Shown here: positions 23,020 to 24,931 of the stretch, in pieces
How positions within the stretch are numbered: position 1 is the stretch's first letter
How the letters are laid out: each line of letters starts with the position of its first letter
Assembly (NCBI GenBank): GCA_049594615.1
Contig: JBMYJR010000045.1
Coordinates: forward strand, 1 to 24,931
Origin: CAXPZW01 sp049594615
GTDB taxonomy: Bacteria; Bacteroidota; Bacteroidia; Flavobacteriales_D; Sanyastnellaceae
Reading direction: 5' to 3'
DNA: 24,931 nucleotides
Notes under the pieces: model-generated
Seen by the model: only the letters and a program-made list of their open reading frames with translations
What the model was told of the DNA's origin: nothing
Databases searched by the model: none
Program-made: the position numbers and the translations under genes

Positions 23020-23670
23020 TCAGACTTCCACGAGCAAACGGTCGCTCACTTGCTTGGAGAGGGTGACTTGCTGGCCGTTGTACGCTACGGTTACACTGCC
23101 GTCAAAGGCTTCTTTTTCCAACACTTTTAGGGTGGTTTCCAGACTGAGCTTCTTGCTGTTGAGGTACAGTAAAAACTCCTCCGATGATTGACTCAGGGCC
23201 TTGAGAGTCACCGTCTTACCGGGGTCAATTGCACTCAGTGCGTGCAGGTTCTGAACGGGGATGTTACCCTCCTTGTCGGGGATGGGAGAACCGTGCGGGT
23301 CAAACTTGGGAAATTCCAATAATTCGTCCATGCGATCGAAGAAGGGCTGGGCCTTGATGTGTTCGATTTGCTCGGCGATGTCGTGGACTTCTTCCCAGCC
23401 AAAACCCATGCGTTCGACCAAGTACATTTCAGTCAACCGGTGGCGACGCACGATCTGCGCGGCTTGTTGGACGCCAGCTTCTGTGAGCATGAGCGGCTTG
23501 TACTTCTCGTACTTGACCAGGCCTTTTTCGCCCAAGCGCTTGACCATGGAGTTGACCGTGGGCAAGCGGACTCCCAAAGCTTCCGCCAATTCGGAGGTGG
23601 TTACCGTTCCGCCGGGGTGGGCGGACAGGTAGATGGCTTTCAAGTAATTCTCAATGGTCTGGCTTGCCAT
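23020..23670 (-). CDS. DtxR/MntR-family metal-dependent transcriptional regulator
   Basis: This 216-residue protein has an N-terminal winged helix (residues 1-62; T-T-S-E-L-A-E-A-L-G-V then T-V-N-S-M-V-K-R-L), a dimerisation/metal domain (63-140), and a C-terminal FeoA/SH3-like domain (about 146-216). Aligned by eye with B. subtilis MntR, metal ligands His77, Glu100, Glu103 and His104 are kept. Glu100 replaces the cysteine of DtxR, which favours manganese, but the first-helix ligands are changed (Asn8, Lys11). It is divergent from a metal ABC transporter and very likely represses it through the dyad at 23736-23751. Possible iron or zinc response is not excluded. Confidence 0.92.
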   Translation of the reverse strand: MASQTIENYLKAIYLSAHPGGTVTTSELAEALGVRLPTVNSMVKRLGEKGLVKYEKYKPLMLTEAGVQQAAQIVRRHRLTEMYLVERMGFGWEEVHDIAEQIEHIKAQPFFDRMDELLEFPKFDPHGSPIPDKEGNIPVQNLHALSAIDPGKTVTLKALSQSSEEFLLYLNSKKLSLETTLKVLEKEAFDGSVTVAYNGQQVTLSKQVSDRLLVEV

Positions 23671-23735
23671 GGGTACACACTAGGGAAGCGCAAGGTAAGT
23701 AAAGCGCAGCTCAGAACATACCCGGCTTGCCCCAT

Positions 23736-23751
23736 GTTAGATTCGTCTAAC
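23736..23751. promoter_or_regulatory. Candidate DtxR/MntR operator in the transporter promoter
   Basis: GTTAGATTCGTCTAAC is a perfect 6+4+6 inverted repeat. It ends 5 bases before the TATTTTTG box of the transporter operon, so a bound repressor would block polymerase. The TTAG/CTAA arms resemble those of DtxR-class operators. It lies 65 bases upstream of the divergent regulator's ATG and could also serve autoregulation. Confidence 0.65.
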
Positions 23752-23756
23752 TCTCG

Positions 23757-23764
23757 TATTTTTG
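23757..23764 (+). promoter_or_regulatory. -7 promoter box of the metal ABC transporter operon
   Basis: TATTTTTG is an exact TAnnTTTG match, 20 bases before the ATG at 23785. The -33 position is occupied by a TTA inside the inverted repeat, with a 17-base spacer. Confidence 0.6.
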
Positions 23765-23784
23765 ATGCCTCAAACGCCCTTAAC

Positions 23785-24726
23785 ATGCAACGTATTACGT
23801 GGTTTGCCGCGCTGGTCGCGGTTTTGGTGTTGACCGCTTGCGGCAGCGCCCCAGATTCCTCAGAAGAAAACAACGCGGCAGCTGGGCCCGAACGCCTCAG
23901 CATCGTCTGTACAACTGGCATGGTGGCCGACTTGGTGTCTGGTGTGGTGGGTGAAGCAGCGGACGTCAGCTTCATTATTCCTGCAGGCATTGACCCGCAC
24001 ACCTACAAAGCCACCCAAGGCGACGTGTCCAAGATCAGCAGTTCTGACGTTGTGGTGTACAGCGGTTTGCACCTGGAGGCGAAGATGGAATCCATCCTGG
24101 ACAACTTTGGCAAGCGCGCAGACAAGACGGTGATCTCACTGGGGGAGGGGCTGGACGCCTCTCGCCTGATTCACATCACCGACGACGAAGTAGACCCCCA
24201 CTTTTGGTTCGATGTTCCGCTATGGGCTTCAGCAGCACCTCCAGTTGCTGAAAAACTCGGTGCTGTAGATGCTGCAAACGCCGCGTATTATGCGGACAAT
24301 GCTTTGGCTATGGGCACTCAACTGGATGCCCTGGACATGTGGGTCAAGCAAGAGTTGGCTACCATTCCGGAAAGCCAACGCGTGATGGTTACCATCCACG
24401 ATGCGTTCAACTATTTGGGCCGTGCTTATGGCGTCGAAGTACGTGGGTTGATGGGTGTTTCCCCTTCCGGTGAAGCCGGGATTCAAGATGTTTCTGCGTT
24501 GGTGGACTACTTGTCAACCCACCACATCCCTTCGGTATTTGTGGAGGAATCATTGGCCTCACGCAGTATGGAAGCCGTGATGGCCGGCTGCCAAGCCCAA
24601 GGCCACGACGTGAAGCTCGGAGGTTCCCTCTTTGCCGATAGCGTAGGCCCAGAAGGCACCCCTGAAGCCACCTACGAAGGCATGGTGCGCCACAACGTAA
24701 ACACCTTGGTAGCTGCCCTCAAATGA
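23785..24726 (+). CDS. Metal ABC transporter substrate-binding lipoprotein (TroA/ZnuA/PsaA family)
   Basis: This 313-residue cluster A-I binding protein delivers Mn, Zn or Fe to an ABC importer. The lipobox is L-T-A-C (Cys19). The four expected ligands are visible: His72 in D-P-H-T-Y, His139 in D-P-H-F-W, His205 in T-I-H-D-A-F-N-Y, and Asp285 in S-L-F-A-D-S. Three His plus one Asp is the TroA/ZnuA arrangement rather than the Glu-containing PsaA site. The His-rich loop of ZnuA is absent, so the metal is uncertain; the MntR-like regulator next door argues for manganese. Its open frame extends upstream into the regulator, but only ATG 23785 gives a signal peptide. The ATPase gene overlaps its stop by ATGA. 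Confidence 0.93.
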   Translation: MQRITWFAALVAVLVLTACGSAPDSSEENNAAAGPERLSIVCTTGMVADLVSGVVGEAADVSFIIPAGIDPHTYKATQGDVSKISSSDVVVYSGLHLEAKMESILDNFGKRADKTVISLGEGLDASRLIHITDDEVDPHFWFDVPLWASAAPPVAEKLGAVDAANAAYYADNALAMGTQLDALDMWVKQELATIPESQRVMVTIHDAFNYLGRAYGVEVRGLMGVSPSGEAGIQDVSALVDYLSTHHIPSVFVEESLASRSMEAVMAGCQAQGHDVKLGGSLFADSVGPEGTPEATYEGMVRHNVNTLVAALK

Positions 24727-24931
24727 GCGATCAACGCGCCATCGAAGTGCACGACCTGACGGTCACCTACTACCGCAAACCCGCCTTGTGGGATGTGGAC
24801 TTGGAGTTGCCCAAAGGCGTTCTGGTTGGAGTGATTGGACCCAACGGCAGTGGTAAGAGCACCTTCCTGAAGTCCGTTATGGGTTTGGTGGAACCCAGCA
24901 GTGGGTGGGTCAAACTGTTTGACAGTCCGCT
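24723..24931 (+). CDS. Metal ABC transporter ATP-binding protein (partial, right edge)
   Basis: Only the first 69 codons are in the window. They show I-E-V-H-D-L-T-V-T-Y at the start and an intact Walker A (G-P-N-G-S-G-K-S-T), followed by F-L-K-S-V-M-G-L-V-E-P-S-S-G. This matches the MntB/ZnuC/TroB ATPase group. It overlaps the binding-protein stop as ATGA and is surely co-translated with it. The permease gene would be expected just beyond the edge. Confidence 0.93.
   Translation, partial: MSDQRAIEVHDLTVTYYRKPALWDVDLELPKGVLVGVIGPNGSGKSTFLKSVMGLVEPSSGWVKLFDSP

Noticed and set aside
1..24931. Search for tRNA, rRNA, tmRNA, RNase P RNA, CRISPR, transposase, integrase or toxin-antitoxin genes
   Set aside because: None was seen by eye on either strand. 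A covariance-model scan would be needed to exclude small RNAs in the gaps at 6371-6697 and 22808-23019.

Overview
The window looks like a chromosomal segment of a Bacteroidota bacterium. The evidence is SprB repeats, DUF4249 lipoproteins, a TonB-dependent receptor with a carboxypeptidase-regulatory N-terminal domain, a long-form NusB, the tpiA-prmA and nusB-DUF1573-yajC gene orders, and several TAnnTTTG-type -7 promoter boxes. The DNA is fairly GC-rich for the phylum. I could not place it below phylum level; the leucine dehydrogenase and GldL-like motifs fit Flavobacteriia or a relative. I see no rRNA, tRNA, CRISPR array, phage or insertion sequence. Almost all of the window is packed with vertical, core-type genes.

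Layout. 1-1983 (-): start of a large secreted FG-GAP/ASPIC/SprB protein that runs off the left edge. It is divergent from a 2-Cys peroxiredoxin (2159-2791, +), and two perfect palindromes touch each other in the region between them. A bidirectional terminator separates the peroxiredoxin from a tightly coupled minus-strand operon (6345 down to 2859): thiol-dioxygenase/methyltransferase fusion, pdxH, an M42-like aminopeptidase and a LOG/TIGR00725 protein. A gene-poor gap of about 350 bases follows. Next come RlmI-like methyltransferase and RecQ (-), divergent from tpiA-prmA (+). prmA abuts yajC end to end; yajC is the last gene of the minus-strand run leucine dehydrogenase, nusB, DUF1573 lipoprotein, yajC.

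14540-22751 is a plus-strand cell-envelope block: orphan DUF4249 lipoprotein, DUF4139/MuiA-type protein, a small membrane protein with three GldL-like F-K-x-x-H-W-P motifs, a 495-residue lipoprotein, then a TonB-dependent receptor with its DUF4249 partner. The right end is a metal-homeostasis locus: a DtxR/MntR-type regulator (-) divergent from a metal ABC transporter (+; binding lipoprotein plus the start of its ATPase). A perfect inverted repeat lies inside the transporter promoter and is a good candidate operator.

I did not find a clearly new defence or mobile system. The items most worth a second look are the dioxygenase-methyltransferase fusion, the triple-HWP membrane protein, the metal-regulator operator and the twin palindromes upstream of the peroxiredoxin.
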